In this document: one piece after another, positions 45,025 through 54,948 of the stretch
Position numbering within the stretch: position 1 is the first letter of the stretch
Layout of the letters: every line of letters starts with the position of its first letter
From: Paenibacillus sp. 481
GTDB taxonomy: Bacteria > Bacillota > Bacilli > Paenibacillales > Paenibacillaceae
Assembly (NCBI RefSeq): GCF_021223605.1
Contig: NZ_CP075175.1
Span: 3,042,001-3,106,000 of the forward strand
Reading direction: 5' to 3'
Length of the DNA stretch: 64,000 bases
Translations under genes and position numbers: made by a program
The notes under the pieces: model-generated
The model's input: the letters and a program-made list of their open reading frames with translations, nothing else
The model's database searches: none
Told to the model about the DNA's origin: nothing

Positions 45025-46473
45025 ATGAACAAACGTTGGCGAAAAAAATGGAAGCTACGCGCGCTTCGCATGTGGTGTACGAGTTTGTTAGTAGTGGGTA
45101 CATGGAATTTGATTGACCTCTCCTTTTTAAACATGAATCAAGTCAGCTATGCTTCAGCCCTTCCCGCAGTACCACTGCAACAATCACATGCCACATCACT
45201 TCAGTTAAACGAACGACAGCCGTTTTCATTATCGCAAGCGGTCGCAACAGCTAATAAACACAACAAGCAGAATGAAGCAGGCAAGACAGGTAAGAGCAGC
45301 CAAACTGGCAGCAAGGCCACATCCTCACACCAGCAAAAGATCGTCTACCTTACCTTTGATGATGGACCGAGTAAGCATACAAAAGATGTTCTCGACATTT
45401 TGGAAAATGAGAAAGTTCCTGCGACATTCTATGTACTAGGCCAGCAAGTAGAGCGTAATCCAGATCTTGTAGAGCGCATCGTAAGCGATGGGCATGCACT
45501 TGGCAATCATACCTATGACCATAATTATAAAGAGTTATATAGCGACTTTAGTCATTTTTGGAGTCAAGTTCAGCAAACCGGACAGGCAATCGAAAATATA
45601 ACGGGCAGCGAGCCGCTACTTGTACGGGCTCCAGGCGGAACGTATGCCAACTTTGATCAGCAGTACTTCGATCTGTTGGCTAGAGCGGGATATGTCGTCT
45701 TCGACTGGAACGTAGACAGCGCGGATTCTCGCCGTCGTGGTGTTCCTGCTAGTGAAATCATTGCAGCTGTGAAAAAAGGTGTCCTGCTACCCCATACGGT
45801 CGTGCTTATGCATGATAGCGGTGGTCACGGTGAGACAGTAAAGGCACTGCCAGCGATTATCAAATATTACAAAGACAAAGGCTATACCTTTGCAAAAATG
45901 ACGCCGACGATGAAGCCCGTGCAGTTTCGCGTGGCAAACACAGCGGGGTGGGGGCGGACGCCTGTATCGGCAGCATGGATCGCTGAACATGTGAAGACTA
46001 AGCCACAAGCAAAGCAATTGGTAGACAAGCAAACAAAAGAAAAGAAAGAAACAAAAGAAACAAAAGAGACGAAAGAGTCGAAAGAATCGAAGCCCACTAA
46101 AGTGGTACAGCCAACGGGTGTAGCACAGTTGGTCATTCAGACCGATCAAGGCGACATTCGCTTTGCGCCAAATCAATTCAAGACCGTGAACGAACAGACG
46201 TACGTCCCGCTGCGTCAACTCATAGAGCAATTGGGAGGGCAAGTCGGGTTGGACAGCGAGACGAATTTGCTTCAGATTGAGTGGAACGAGCAAACGTACG
46301 TCTTAGATGTCACGGGCAACACGATCGAACAGCAGCAGCCGACAGAAGGAGCATTGCGGCAAGCACTAGACATTCAAGCTGAATCGGAAGTTGTGTGGGT
46401 ATCGTTGCGGCAAATGTTGCGTGTACTAAAGGTGGAGTTGAATACGTACGAACTGACGACAGTAACGCCATAA
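45025..46473 (+). CDS. Polysaccharide deacetylase with C-terminal copper amine oxidase-like domain
   Basis: A 482-aa exported enzyme. A basic start and helix (MWCTSLLVVGTWNLIDLSFL) act as signal or anchor. The NodB domain has the metal motif YLTFDDGPSKHT (Asp-Asp), HxxxH-type GNHTYDHNY, RAPGGTYAN, DWNVDSADS and LMHDSGGHGETV. A (K-E-T-K)n linker precedes a C-terminal domain like the copper amine oxidase N-terminal module (FKTVNEQTYVPLRQLIEQLG, LLQIEWNEQTYVL). It probably deacetylates peptidoglycan or a surface glycan. ATG 45025 follows GAGGAGG; the frame extends upstream into the previous gene without support. Confidence 0.9.
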   Translation: MNKRWRKKWKLRALRMWCTSLLVVGTWNLIDLSFLNMNQVSYASALPAVPLQQSHATSLQLNERQPFSLSQAVATANKHNKQNEAGKTGKSSQTGSKATSSHQQKIVYLTFDDGPSKHTKDVLDILENEKVPATFYVLGQQVERNPDLVERIVSDGHALGNHTYDHNYKELYSDFSHFWSQVQQTGQAIENITGSEPLLVRAPGGTYANFDQQYFDLLARAGYVVFDWNVDSADSRRRGVPASEIIAAVKKGVLLPHTVVLMHDSGGHGETVKALPAIIKYYKDKGYTFAKMTPTMKPVQFRVANTAGWGRTPVSAAWIAEHVKTKPQAKQLVDKQTKEKKETKETKETKESKESKPTKVVQPTGVAQLVIQTDQGDIRFAPNQFKTVNEQTYVPLRQLIEQLGGQVGLDSETNLLQIEWNEQTYVLDVTGNTIEQQQPTEGALRQALDIQAESEVVWVSLRQMLRVLKVELNTYELTTVTP

Positions 46474-46528
46474 AATTAAATAACTAGGTTTGAAATCTAT
46501 TAACTTGGGCGAAGCTAGTTACTAGAGC

Positions 46529-46588
46529 GACCCGGGACGGTTCATCAAGCGTGCAAATGCGTGCGGGAATCGTTCCGGGTCTTTTTTT
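46529..46588 (+). terminator. Intrinsic terminator
   Basis: GACCCGGGACG (46529-46539) pairs with CGTTCCGGGTC (46571-46581), one wobble, followed by seven T. Confidence 0.88.
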
Positions 46589-46640
46589 GTTGAGCGGCTT
46601 ATGGTTGTCACTATCATGTTGAAAATAAGGAGGGAAAAAG

Positions 46641-47894
46641 ATGAGCATAGTGAGGGACAAAAATGAGGTGTGGACTGACTTGTTCGCTGAACATATATGG
46701 CCTAAGTTGCTGGAACAGTTAGGTACGGTTATTACAGGTAAGGACGACACGATTCGTCTGGCTGGAATTGCCCTATTAGCGGGAGGTCATATCCTGCTAG
46801 AGGACGTTCCAGGTGTCGGCAAGACGATGCTTGCCAAAGGATTGGCTCGCTTAGTCGGCGGTGGCTTTCGTCGGGTGCAAATGACACCGGACGTGATGCC
46901 CGCTGATATTACGGGCAGTATGATTTGGGAGCCATCCACAGGTGGGTTCCGCTATAGCGAGGGACCGCTGCATGCCAATGTGGTGCTGGTAGATGAGCTG
47001 AACCGTGCGCCAGCGCGCACGCAATCGGCCCTATTGGAAGCGATGGAAGAAGGGGCCGTTACGATAGACGGGGTGACGCGTCCGCTGCCGCAACCTTTTG
47101 TCGTTATCGCTACGCAAAATCCGCTCTCCTTTGCAGGAACACATCATCTGCCGGAAGCGGAAATGGATCGCTTTATGATGCGCTTATCGCTCGGCTATCC
47201 AGCGATCGAGGCCGAAGCGGAAATGCTACTGCGGCAGGATGATGCAGGGCCGCTGCGCCGTTTAAGGCCGTTATTTGTGCCGGAGGAATGGCAGCTTATT
47301 AGGCGGCGCATCCGCTCCATCCACCTTGATCCGGCATTATCCCGTTATATGGCGGACATTGCCCAGCAAACACGCCAGCATCGTGCAGTGGCGCTGGGTG
47401 TTAGTCCACGTGGCACGCTCGCCTTAATGCGAGCTGCGCAAGCACACGCTTTTGTATCGGGACGCGTATTTGTGATCCCGAATGATATTAAGGCGGTAGC
47501 AGAGGCTGTGCTGCTTCACCGCATTATGTTGCGCCCTGACGCGAGAGTTGGCGGCGCAACGGAAGCGTCCGTGCTGGCCGATGTGCTGCGGCAATCGGCT
47601 GTGCCTAGCTTCGCTGGGCGTGAGGGGCTTCCGTATTCCGTTGCGTCGGTGGCCGCTGTTCAGGCTGACGCTAGGACAAGCAGCGCCATTAACGCTGCTG
47701 ACGTGACTAGCGCTGCTAATGCGACTAGCGCTGCTAACGCGACAAGTGCTGCTAATGCGACAAGTGCCGCTAACGCGACAAGTGCCGCTAACGCGACTAG
47801 CGCCGCTAACGCTGCTAGTGCTGCTAACGCGACTAGTGCTGCTAACGCTACTATGACCAAGAAAAATATCTGGTTTGGAGGCTTTTTCCGATGA
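46641..47894 (+). CDS. MoxR-family AAA+ ATPase with repeat tail
   Basis: A 417-aa AAA+ chaperone-like ATPase. Walker A EDVPGVGKTMLAKGL, Walker B NVVLVDELNRAPAR, sensor VIATQNPLSFAGTHHLPEAE and arginine region FMMRLSLGYP. The normal MoxR ends near residue 345; after it come about 65 residues of an (A-T-S-A-A-N)n repeat encoded by an 18-bp unit, then MTKKNIWFGGFFR. AAGGAGGGAAAAAG precedes the ATG, and the stop overlaps the DUF58 start (ATGA). MoxR-DUF58-transglutaminase operons are widespread, with a presumed role in protein maturation at the membrane. Confidence 0.92.
   Translation: MSIVRDKNEVWTDLFAEHIWPKLLEQLGTVITGKDDTIRLAGIALLAGGHILLEDVPGVGKTMLAKGLARLVGGGFRRVQMTPDVMPADITGSMIWEPSTGGFRYSEGPLHANVVLVDELNRAPARTQSALLEAMEEGAVTIDGVTRPLPQPFVVIATQNPLSFAGTHHLPEAEMDRFMMRLSLGYPAIEAEAEMLLRQDDAGPLRRLRPLFVPEEWQLIRRRIRSIHLDPALSRYMADIAQQTRQHRAVALGVSPRGTLALMRAAQAHAFVSGRVFVIPNDIKAVAEAVLLHRIMLRPDARVGGATEASVLADVLRQSAVPSFAGREGLPYSVASVAAVQADARTSSAINAADVTSAANATSAANATSAANATSAANATSAANATSAANAASAANATSAANATMTKKNIWFGGFFR
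47693..47854 (+). repeat. 18-bp coding tandem repeat in the moxR 3' end
   Basis: About nine units of GCGACTAGCGCTGCTAAC with synonymous changes encode ATSAAN. Unit length preserves the reading frame on gain or loss. Confidence 0.9.
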
Positions 47895-49342
47895 AGGCGA
47901 CTTTGCGTTGGGTACTCACGTTAGGTGCTTGCGTATGGTTAGCTGTGCTTGGCTGGTCACGTCAAAGTATGTTGGAATCCTTCATCGCTACTTTACTCTT
48001 GTTGTTCATCGTATACGGTCTATGGTTACGACTATTTGCCTTACGAGATGTCCGTGTGGTGCGTCGGCCGATGAACGAACGTGAAGGGGATGATTTTGCC
48101 GTCCATATCACAATTTTTGCACGACACCGTTTAACGTGGATAACTGTAACCGACGTGTGGGAGCGAGCAGGTGGAGACGGTGGGCGATGGTTGTGCCGCA
48201 GGCTCCTTTTTTTACGAGGTAGACGTTCGGTTGCTTACTCCTGCTCTTTTGCCGGAGCTCCACGCGGAGCTTATCAGTTAGTTAGCACCGAATTGCAAAC
48301 TGGTGATTTGTTCGGGTGGTTCGTACGCAGCGCAAAGCTGCCTCTAGACGAGGGAGAGGCACCAGTCTGTGTCATTCTCCCAGAGGGATGCGCAACAACA
48401 TCATTCGCCGCTCAAGCTGTGACACATGTTGGTTCACATGCTACTCCTTATGCTGCTTCACATGGATCATACGCACGCAATACACATGCTGCTTCGATAG
48501 AGCAAGAGAGGCATATGGAGCAGAAGCAAGCTCAACTGCGATCCACGGCTCATTTTATTCAGCCAAATGGAGACGACTCCGCAGACCATGATCGCAATCA
48601 GGAGTACGCTAATGGTGCACCTGGAATGGAGTTGCAGCAATACCGTCCTGGGAACTCATGGCGTTCCATTGATTGGCGTACGTATGCCAAGCGGCGCACG
48701 CTTGTTGTGCGTGTACCTGAAGCGGGAGCAGACGTAGCCTTGCACATTATCGTCGATGATCGCGGCTGGAGTGATGAGACTTGCTTTACAGCGCTGCCGC
48801 CAAATGAGGTGGCGTACAAACTTGAACAGATGGAAGCGGTTGTGAGTGCGACAGCAGACGTCATCCGCACGGCGATGCATGACGGGATTAAAGTACATAT
48901 GCAGTGGCTAAGCAGCGGAATTACGCTGTCAGGGGGCTGGAACGCGCTCTTGGCCTTAGCTGTTGCTGGGCCTAAAGCAAAAGATGCCGCCACGTGGGGC
49001 AAGGAGCCGCAATCGGGTTCGAGCTCACTCCATCCAAATGTACGGTTGGCCGGACGGGTTGTATCCGTTGTTGCTTCTGATGCTAGCGAGCATACGGGTC
49101 AGCAAGTGCAAGCGTTGATGGGGAATACCCCGATCAATCAATGGGTAACGGTGCAGCTCCCTCCTCAACATAAAGTTGCGGTTGCAGCAACAGTCGCAGC
49201 GGAATCTATGCCACGAACAATAGAACAAGATGCAGCACATTTCAGAGAGGACAACGAACATAGTGCTTCTGCTTTATGGATGAAGGGGGGAGCGGAGTTT
49301 GGATATGCAGACGCTCAACAGCCCATGGAAAGATCACTCTAG
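47891..49342 (+). CDS. DUF58 domain protein
   Basis: A 483-aa membrane protein. Two N-terminal helices (WVLTLGACVWLAVLGW, FIATLLLLFIVYGLWL), a beta-rich segment and the DUF58 signature ELQQYRPGNSWRSIDWRTYA followed by LVVRVPEAGADVALHIIVDD, a von Willebrand A-like fold. A Ser/His/Gln-rich insertion (about residues 180-235) separates the parts. It shares 4 bp with moxR and 38-44 bp with the next gene, so the three are one translational unit. Confidence 0.88.
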   Translation: MKATLRWVLTLGACVWLAVLGWSRQSMLESFIATLLLLFIVYGLWLRLFALRDVRVVRRPMNEREGDDFAVHITIFARHRLTWITVTDVWERAGGDGGRWLCRRLLFLRGRRSVAYSCSFAGAPRGAYQLVSTELQTGDLFGWFVRSAKLPLDEGEAPVCVILPEGCATTSFAAQAVTHVGSHATPYAASHGSYARNTHAASIEQERHMEQKQAQLRSTAHFIQPNGDDSADHDRNQEYANGAPGMELQQYRPGNSWRSIDWRTYAKRRTLVVRVPEAGADVALHIIVDDRGWSDETCFTALPPNEVAYKLEQMEAVVSATADVIRTAMHDGIKVHMQWLSSGITLSGGWNALLALAVAGPKAKDAATWGKEPQSGSSSLHPNVRLAGRVVSVVASDASEHTGQQVQALMGNTPINQWVTVQLPPQHKVAVAATVAAESMPRTIEQDAAHFREDNEHSASALWMKGGAEFGYADAQQPMERSL

Positions 49343-52300
49343 CCCATTTAAGGTGCATTGTAGGCGGTTAGGCTTCTCTATCTTGTTATTTGCTCTATTC
49401 GTAGAGTGGTTCGTGCCGTTATTTGAGCTTGGCAAACGAATCGATTTTCACCAAGTTGCTCCGGTGACGATTGCGGTCGGCCTATTTTTGGCGATAGGGC
49501 TCGTAGTACGAAATCCTGTATGGTCCGTGCTGTTTCGAGTGGTCGTTATGTTCATGACGACAGCTTGGATGTTCGGCATTTATCGTATTCCGCATGTTTC
49601 GGGTGATAGTGATGTGCAAGGTTTCTTGTGGTTTCTGTCTTCCGCGTTGGTAGCCGTCAAAATAGGTGCGCAGTCGATTCTTACTGCATTTGTTGAGGAT
49701 ATACAACATGGGGTAAATGGGAATTGGTTGCATACGAGTGGCGAAACACGAACAATACTGCTGCTCGCCGGCTGGGCAATGTTGACCGCGTCCGTGCAGG
49801 CGCTTATGTTTAACCGCCATACCGTCTCTTTTTTTGCAATTACGACTATTCTTTACTTGTTCGGTTTGCAGTGGGGGTTTGGTATTGATGTGGCAGACAA
49901 CGTGCTGCGGGCTTTTTGCTGGGGTATGCTGCTGTCTGCTTGGTTGCATTTAGACGAACGGCGGCAGCAAGATACGGGCCAGCGTCATACGTGGGAGCAA
50001 GCGCATCGCCAGCCTGTTCGGTGGCTCGTTGGTATGATTGTAGTAACAGCAGGGGTTGCTGGGAGTGGTGCGATTTTATTGCAAATGGACCGTGGAGTGG
50101 AGCAGCAACCGTTGCTACCGTTACAGGAGTGGGTATCGAATCTAAAGCAGAGTGGTTCATATTCTGCTTTGGCGACGAACGCATTTGGAATAAATATGTC
50201 TGGGACAAGGATGCCCAACCGTGCGAATGATGCTGAACGTGCAGCTATAGCTTTTTCGGGATATAGCAATAACGATTCGAGCTTAGGTATGCCTGTTAAG
50301 GAGGATAACCGAGTATTGTTCCGCGCGACAACACCTGAGCCGACCTATTGGCGGGCAGAGTCGAAGTCGGTTTATACGGGGCGTGGCTGGGAGTATGGTC
50401 AGTCGGGGGTTACGCGGGTGAAAGCTGCGGATTCGTTGCTACAGGAGGGCGTTCAGCAGCACAAGGTTCAACAGGTGCGTCAACGCATAATATGGGTCGA
50501 TTGGGAGCCGACGATACCGCTCGTATTCGGCGGAAGGGTGGAGCGCCTTGCGCCTGCATCCGCAGCGAAATTAAACACGCTGCTTTACGATGCTGCTGCA
50601 GAACGTTGGACTGTGGATTCAGCGGCGGCGCAAAGTAATGCCGACATTGCGAATCGTACAGGTCATGCAGCTGAAGCAAGTAACACTAGCAACAACAGCA
50701 ATACAAGCAACATGAGTAGGGCGGGTAATACGAGCGGGATGGGCGATGCAAGTAAGGTAGGCAATACAAGCGAGGTAGGCAATACGGGCAGGATGGGCGA
50801 TACAGGTAAGGTAGGTAATACAAGCGAGGTAGGCAATGCAGGAAATGTAAGCAAGGCAGATAATGCAAATGACATGGGCAATACAAGCAATGCAGGTAAT
50901 GCAATTGACGCGGGCAGTGCAAGCAATCAAGCAAAAAGTCAGACGCTAGAGTATGAATACGTGACGCAAGTTGTTCGCCACGATATAGAGCGACTTCATC
51001 AGAGTTCTACTCTGTCTGCGGCCGTTGATCCGATAGAAAAGGCACCAATTCGAGAGCAAGGTCTAGCTCTGCCCTCGACACTGCCTGAGCGCGTACGGGA
51101 ATTGGCGCGAAGAGTTACATTTGGAGCAGGTAGCAGGTATGAGCAAGTGCAGCGGGTGCAGCACTTTTTACAGCGACAATATACGTATACGATGAGTGGC
51201 TCGTCAGTACCGCCACAAGGAAGCGACTTTGTCGATCATTTCTTGTTCGATCAGCGGCAAGGATATTGCACGCATTTTTCATCGGCAATGGTCGTTATGC
51301 TGCGGACACAAGGCGTTCCTGCACGTTGGGTAAAAGGCTTTGCGCCAGGAGAGGCAGAAGCCCCTGGCCAGTATGCCGTTCGTGCAGCCAATGCACATGC
51401 GTGGGTGGAAGTTTATTTTCCCCAAGCCGGATGGATTGCGTTCGAAGCGACGCCTAACGCCGAGTGGTCAAATCATAATGGGACTAGCGCCATTAGCTCG
51501 TCCAATGCAACTAGATTACCCGATATGAGCAGTATATCTAATCAGTCTGATACAACGAGTAGAACTTCTAGCTCAAATGACTCTAATGTTTCTAATGTCT
51601 CTAATGTCACTACTGATTTAAATGAGCCTCCTGCTAGGTTAGGCAAGCTGTCTTCCGACGTTATTACGCTAGCAAGCTCCGATCATTTTTCGGTTATTAG
51701 TGGATCGGGCGTATCCAACAGCAAGGCTGCCGTTGCATTTGAAGCGGCAAAGTCATTTCTAATGACCGAAATAAAAGCACAGCACGCGCTACCTGAACGG
51801 CCTACTTGGTATGAGCAACTCGTGCAGCCGTTCCACGCAACCTTGCAACTGGCTCGTAAAGTTGCGGGAGAAATTCAGGTGGCAGCAGACTATATGAAGC
51901 GTGAGTGGGCTGCCTTACTCGGGCTTGTGTCAGCCATGCTATTGGTGCTTGCGACTTATGTCTCTATGCAATTGAGGCGGCGGGACAAGCCAGAGCGAGC
52001 ATTACGGCGCTTATTGCGGAAGCAAGCTCAAGAGAATCCCGCCTCCCCGCAACGGATATTGCGTTTGGGGGAGGCTGCGTGGTGCTTAATAGAGACTAGG
52101 TATGGAGCACGCGCAGTAGGTATGACTTTGTTAGAATATGCTCAGCAGGTAGGGGAGCGTATAGAGAGTGAACAAATGATCCAAGCAGGGAAGTCGAAGC
52201 AAGTGCAACATCATGCTGCGCTGCTGCCATTGAACAAACGACAAATTGTTCAATTTGCTACGGACTGCGAAGCCCTGTTGTTTGCAGGCCCTAGCGGAAC

Positions 52301-52364
52301 AAGGCTAGCACGGCAGCGTTTCGTGTATGGCTGTGAATGTATTATGAAGCATTGCACTTCCTGA
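49305..52364 (+). CDS. Membrane transglutaminase-like protein (TgpA type)
   Basis: A 1019-aa protein. Several N-terminal helices (residues 15-265), an extracytoplasmic region, a transglutaminase core with Cys655 in RQGYCTHFSSAMVVMLR, His in NAHAWVEVYFP and WIAFEATPN, one C-terminal helix (ALLGLVSAMLLVLATYVSMQL) and a cytoplasmic DUF4129-like end. Residues about 450-545 are a low-complexity Gly/Asn/Ser/Thr stretch built from GNTSEVGNTG-like 10-residue units; another Ser/Asn-rich linker follows the core. ATG 49305 follows GGAG by 7 bases inside the DUF58 gene. Confidence 0.9.
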   Translation: MQTLNSPWKDHSSPFKVHCRRLGFSILLFALFVEWFVPLFELGKRIDFHQVAPVTIAVGLFLAIGLVVRNPVWSVLFRVVVMFMTTAWMFGIYRIPHVSGDSDVQGFLWFLSSALVAVKIGAQSILTAFVEDIQHGVNGNWLHTSGETRTILLLAGWAMLTASVQALMFNRHTVSFFAITTILYLFGLQWGFGIDVADNVLRAFCWGMLLSAWLHLDERRQQDTGQRHTWEQAHRQPVRWLVGMIVVTAGVAGSGAILLQMDRGVEQQPLLPLQEWVSNLKQSGSYSALATNAFGINMSGTRMPNRANDAERAAIAFSGYSNNDSSLGMPVKEDNRVLFRATTPEPTYWRAESKSVYTGRGWEYGQSGVTRVKAADSLLQEGVQQHKVQQVRQRIIWVDWEPTIPLVFGGRVERLAPASAAKLNTLLYDAAAERWTVDSAAAQSNADIANRTGHAAEASNTSNNSNTSNMSRAGNTSGMGDASKVGNTSEVGNTGRMGDTGKVGNTSEVGNAGNVSKADNANDMGNTSNAGNAIDAGSASNQAKSQTLEYEYVTQVVRHDIERLHQSSTLSAAVDPIEKAPIREQGLALPSTLPERVRELARRVTFGAGSRYEQVQRVQHFLQRQYTYTMSGSSVPPQGSDFVDHFLFDQRQGYCTHFSSAMVVMLRTQGVPARWVKGFAPGEAEAPGQYAVRAANAHAWVEVYFPQAGWIAFEATPNAEWSNHNGTSAISSSNATRLPDMSSISNQSDTTSRTSSSNDSNVSNVSNVTTDLNEPPARLGKLSSDVITLASSDHFSVISGSGVSNSKAAVAFEAAKSFLMTEIKAQHALPERPTWYEQLVQPFHATLQLARKVAGEIQVAADYMKREWAALLGLVSAMLLVLATYVSMQLRRRDKPERALRRLLRKQAQENPASPQRILRLGEAAWCLIETRYGARAVGMTLLEYAQQVGERIESEQMIQAGKSKQVQHHAALLPLNKRQIVQFATDCEALLFAGPSGTRLARQRFVYGCECIMKHCTS
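50690..50935 (+). repeat. Degenerate 30-bp-type coding repeat in the transglutaminase gene
   Basis: Units related to GGTAATACAAGCGAGGTAG repeat across this stretch and encode the GNTS/GMGD/KVGN segments. The reading frame is preserved throughout. Confidence 0.8.
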
Positions 52365-52430
52365 ATGAAAAATGAGACGCGCAGCATCCAACGCACAGCA
52401 TGTAACATACTTCTCACGCCTACATTTAGC

Positions 52431-52463
52431 AAAAAGGGGACGGCCACTAGAGGTCGTCCCCTT
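52431..52463 (-). terminator. Intrinsic terminator next to repeat copy 2
   Basis: AAGGGGACGGCC (52434-52445) pairs with GGTCGTCCCCTT (52452-52463), one wobble; on the minus strand TTTTT follows. It lies at the same end of the repeat element as the terminator of copy 1. Confidence 0.8.
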
Positions 52464-52468
52464 CAGCT

Positions 52469-52784
52469 TGTTGAGAAAGCAAAGTTAGTTCTTAACGGTT
52501 GCCACAGTGGCTATATCGCCAGATTTGCCTCGTTTTGATTTCTAACGGTTATAGGTGAGCTTATTTCTCTAGTTTCATTCCAAATCCAGCTATTTTCAGC
52601 GTAATAAGCGCCATCATAACCGTTAAATTTAGAATGGGCTCATATTCGCTGAAATAACAACTGTGGCAACCGTTAGGAGAGGGGTACAGTGAATCAACTG
52701 ACTACCAACCGATAAATGCGAAGCTGCTTGCCATTATCTCAATTAAGAGAAACCCTCGTCTTAACAAACAGCGTTTTCTCGACA
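52469..52784 (-). repeat. Structured repeat element, copy 2 (inverted)
   Basis: A 316-bp near-copy of 26867-27219 in opposite orientation. Ends are TGTTGAGAAA and TTTCTCGACA. Outer arms TAACGGTTGCCACAGT (52493-52508) and ACTGTGGCAACCGTTA (52660-52675) are a perfect 16-bp inverted repeat. Inner arms 52543-52565 and 52603-52625 share TAACGGTTAT and GCTTATT. It has no ORF of note. It fills most of the gap between the transglutaminase and LacI genes. Confidence 0.88.
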
Positions 52785-52972
52785 CGCTGGAATGCATATT
52801 TACATTTGTTTGATCTCGCTTTTGCTATACGATCACTTTAGCCGCACGATCACTTTAGCTCTACAATTACTTATGCACCACAATCGTTTTCACCTTATAA
52901 TCGCTGTTTCCGAAACCGAATTCTTCTGCTATCTTTTCATCTGCTTCGACCCTAAGTATAATTTACCAATAA

Positions 52973-54073
<1,101 letters not shown>

Positions 54074-54152
54074 TATACGAATACACGTAAACACGTTAAC
54101 AACGTAAACACACAGGCGAACATCATTCGATAATGGTGCTCGCACACGAAAA

Positions 54153-54186
54153 AACAGGGGCCGCTTAATGCAGCCCCTGTTTTTTA
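54153..54186. terminator. Bidirectional terminator
   Basis: AACAGGGGC (54153-54161) pairs with GCCCCTGTT (54173-54181), with A-run upstream and T-run downstream, between the convergent LacI and cupin-regulator genes. Confidence 0.88.
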
Positions 54187-54201
54187 AGATGTATCATCCC
54201 A

Positions 54202-54771
54202 TTATGTGCGATTTGCGGACGGGTAATGAATGAGCGCAATATACCGAATGGGGCGGTCTGTAACATTTTCATACGTATGTTGCTGATCAGCGGTAAACCG
54301 CATGGCAAGGTTCGGTTTCAGCGTATACGATTCACCCCCGACATACACTTGCAGCTCGCCTTCCATCACCATAATGAATTCTTCAACACCCTCATAGTGA
54401 GCTTCAGACGTATACGAACACCCAGGGTCAATCACGACACTGTACACTTCAAAGCCTTTATCTTGTTGAAAAGGAAAAATAGGATAGGCGCGATAAGCAC
54501 CATCTTCCTCCTTAAATGGCGTAAGTTCCTCCACCGAAATGACCGAGACGGTCGGCGACGAGTCTTCCATTAACGTGGCGAACGAAATGCGCAGCCCGTT
54601 TACAATTTTCCACAATACCGAGATCGTCGGATTTGACTCTCCCCGTTCAATTTGACCAAGCATCCCTTTACTAACGCCACTCATTTCTGATACTTGATCG
54701 AGGCTTAATCCGCGTGACTTGCGAATGTCTTGCAGGTTTTTTCCGATTTTTTTATGTATCGGCTCTTGCAT
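54202..54771 (-). CDS. XRE-cupin transcriptional regulator
   Basis: A 189-aa regulator. HTH (SLDQVSEMSGVSKGMLGQIE, residues about 20-42) and a C-terminal cupin domain (EAHYEGVEEFIMVMEGELQV, LKPNLAMRFTADQQHTYEN). ATG 54771 follows GGAGAAG. It is divergent from tdh-kbl across 177 bp, so control of threonine catabolism is the simple guess. Confidence 0.85.
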   Translation of the reverse strand: MQEPIHKKIGKNLQDIRKSRGLSLDQVSEMSGVSKGMLGQIERGESNPTISVLWKIVNGLRISFATLMEDSSPTVSVISVEELTPFKEEDGAYRAYPIFPFQQDKGFEVYSVVIDPGCSYTSEAHYEGVEEFIMVMEGELQVYVGGESYTLKPNLAMRFTADQQHTYENVTDRPIRYIALIHYPSANRT

Positions 54772-54948
54772 AGTCACTTTCTTCTCCAACCTTCCAGTAA
54801 AAAATAGTCGTAAAAATAATCGGCAATACATACCAAAATCATCTGTACAATATAACGTACAGATGTATAATATAGTATACAAAGCAAAAACTGAACCATT
54901 TATTTACTATCTATTTTAAGCAATAATGGCGAGGGGAGCAATTACAAA

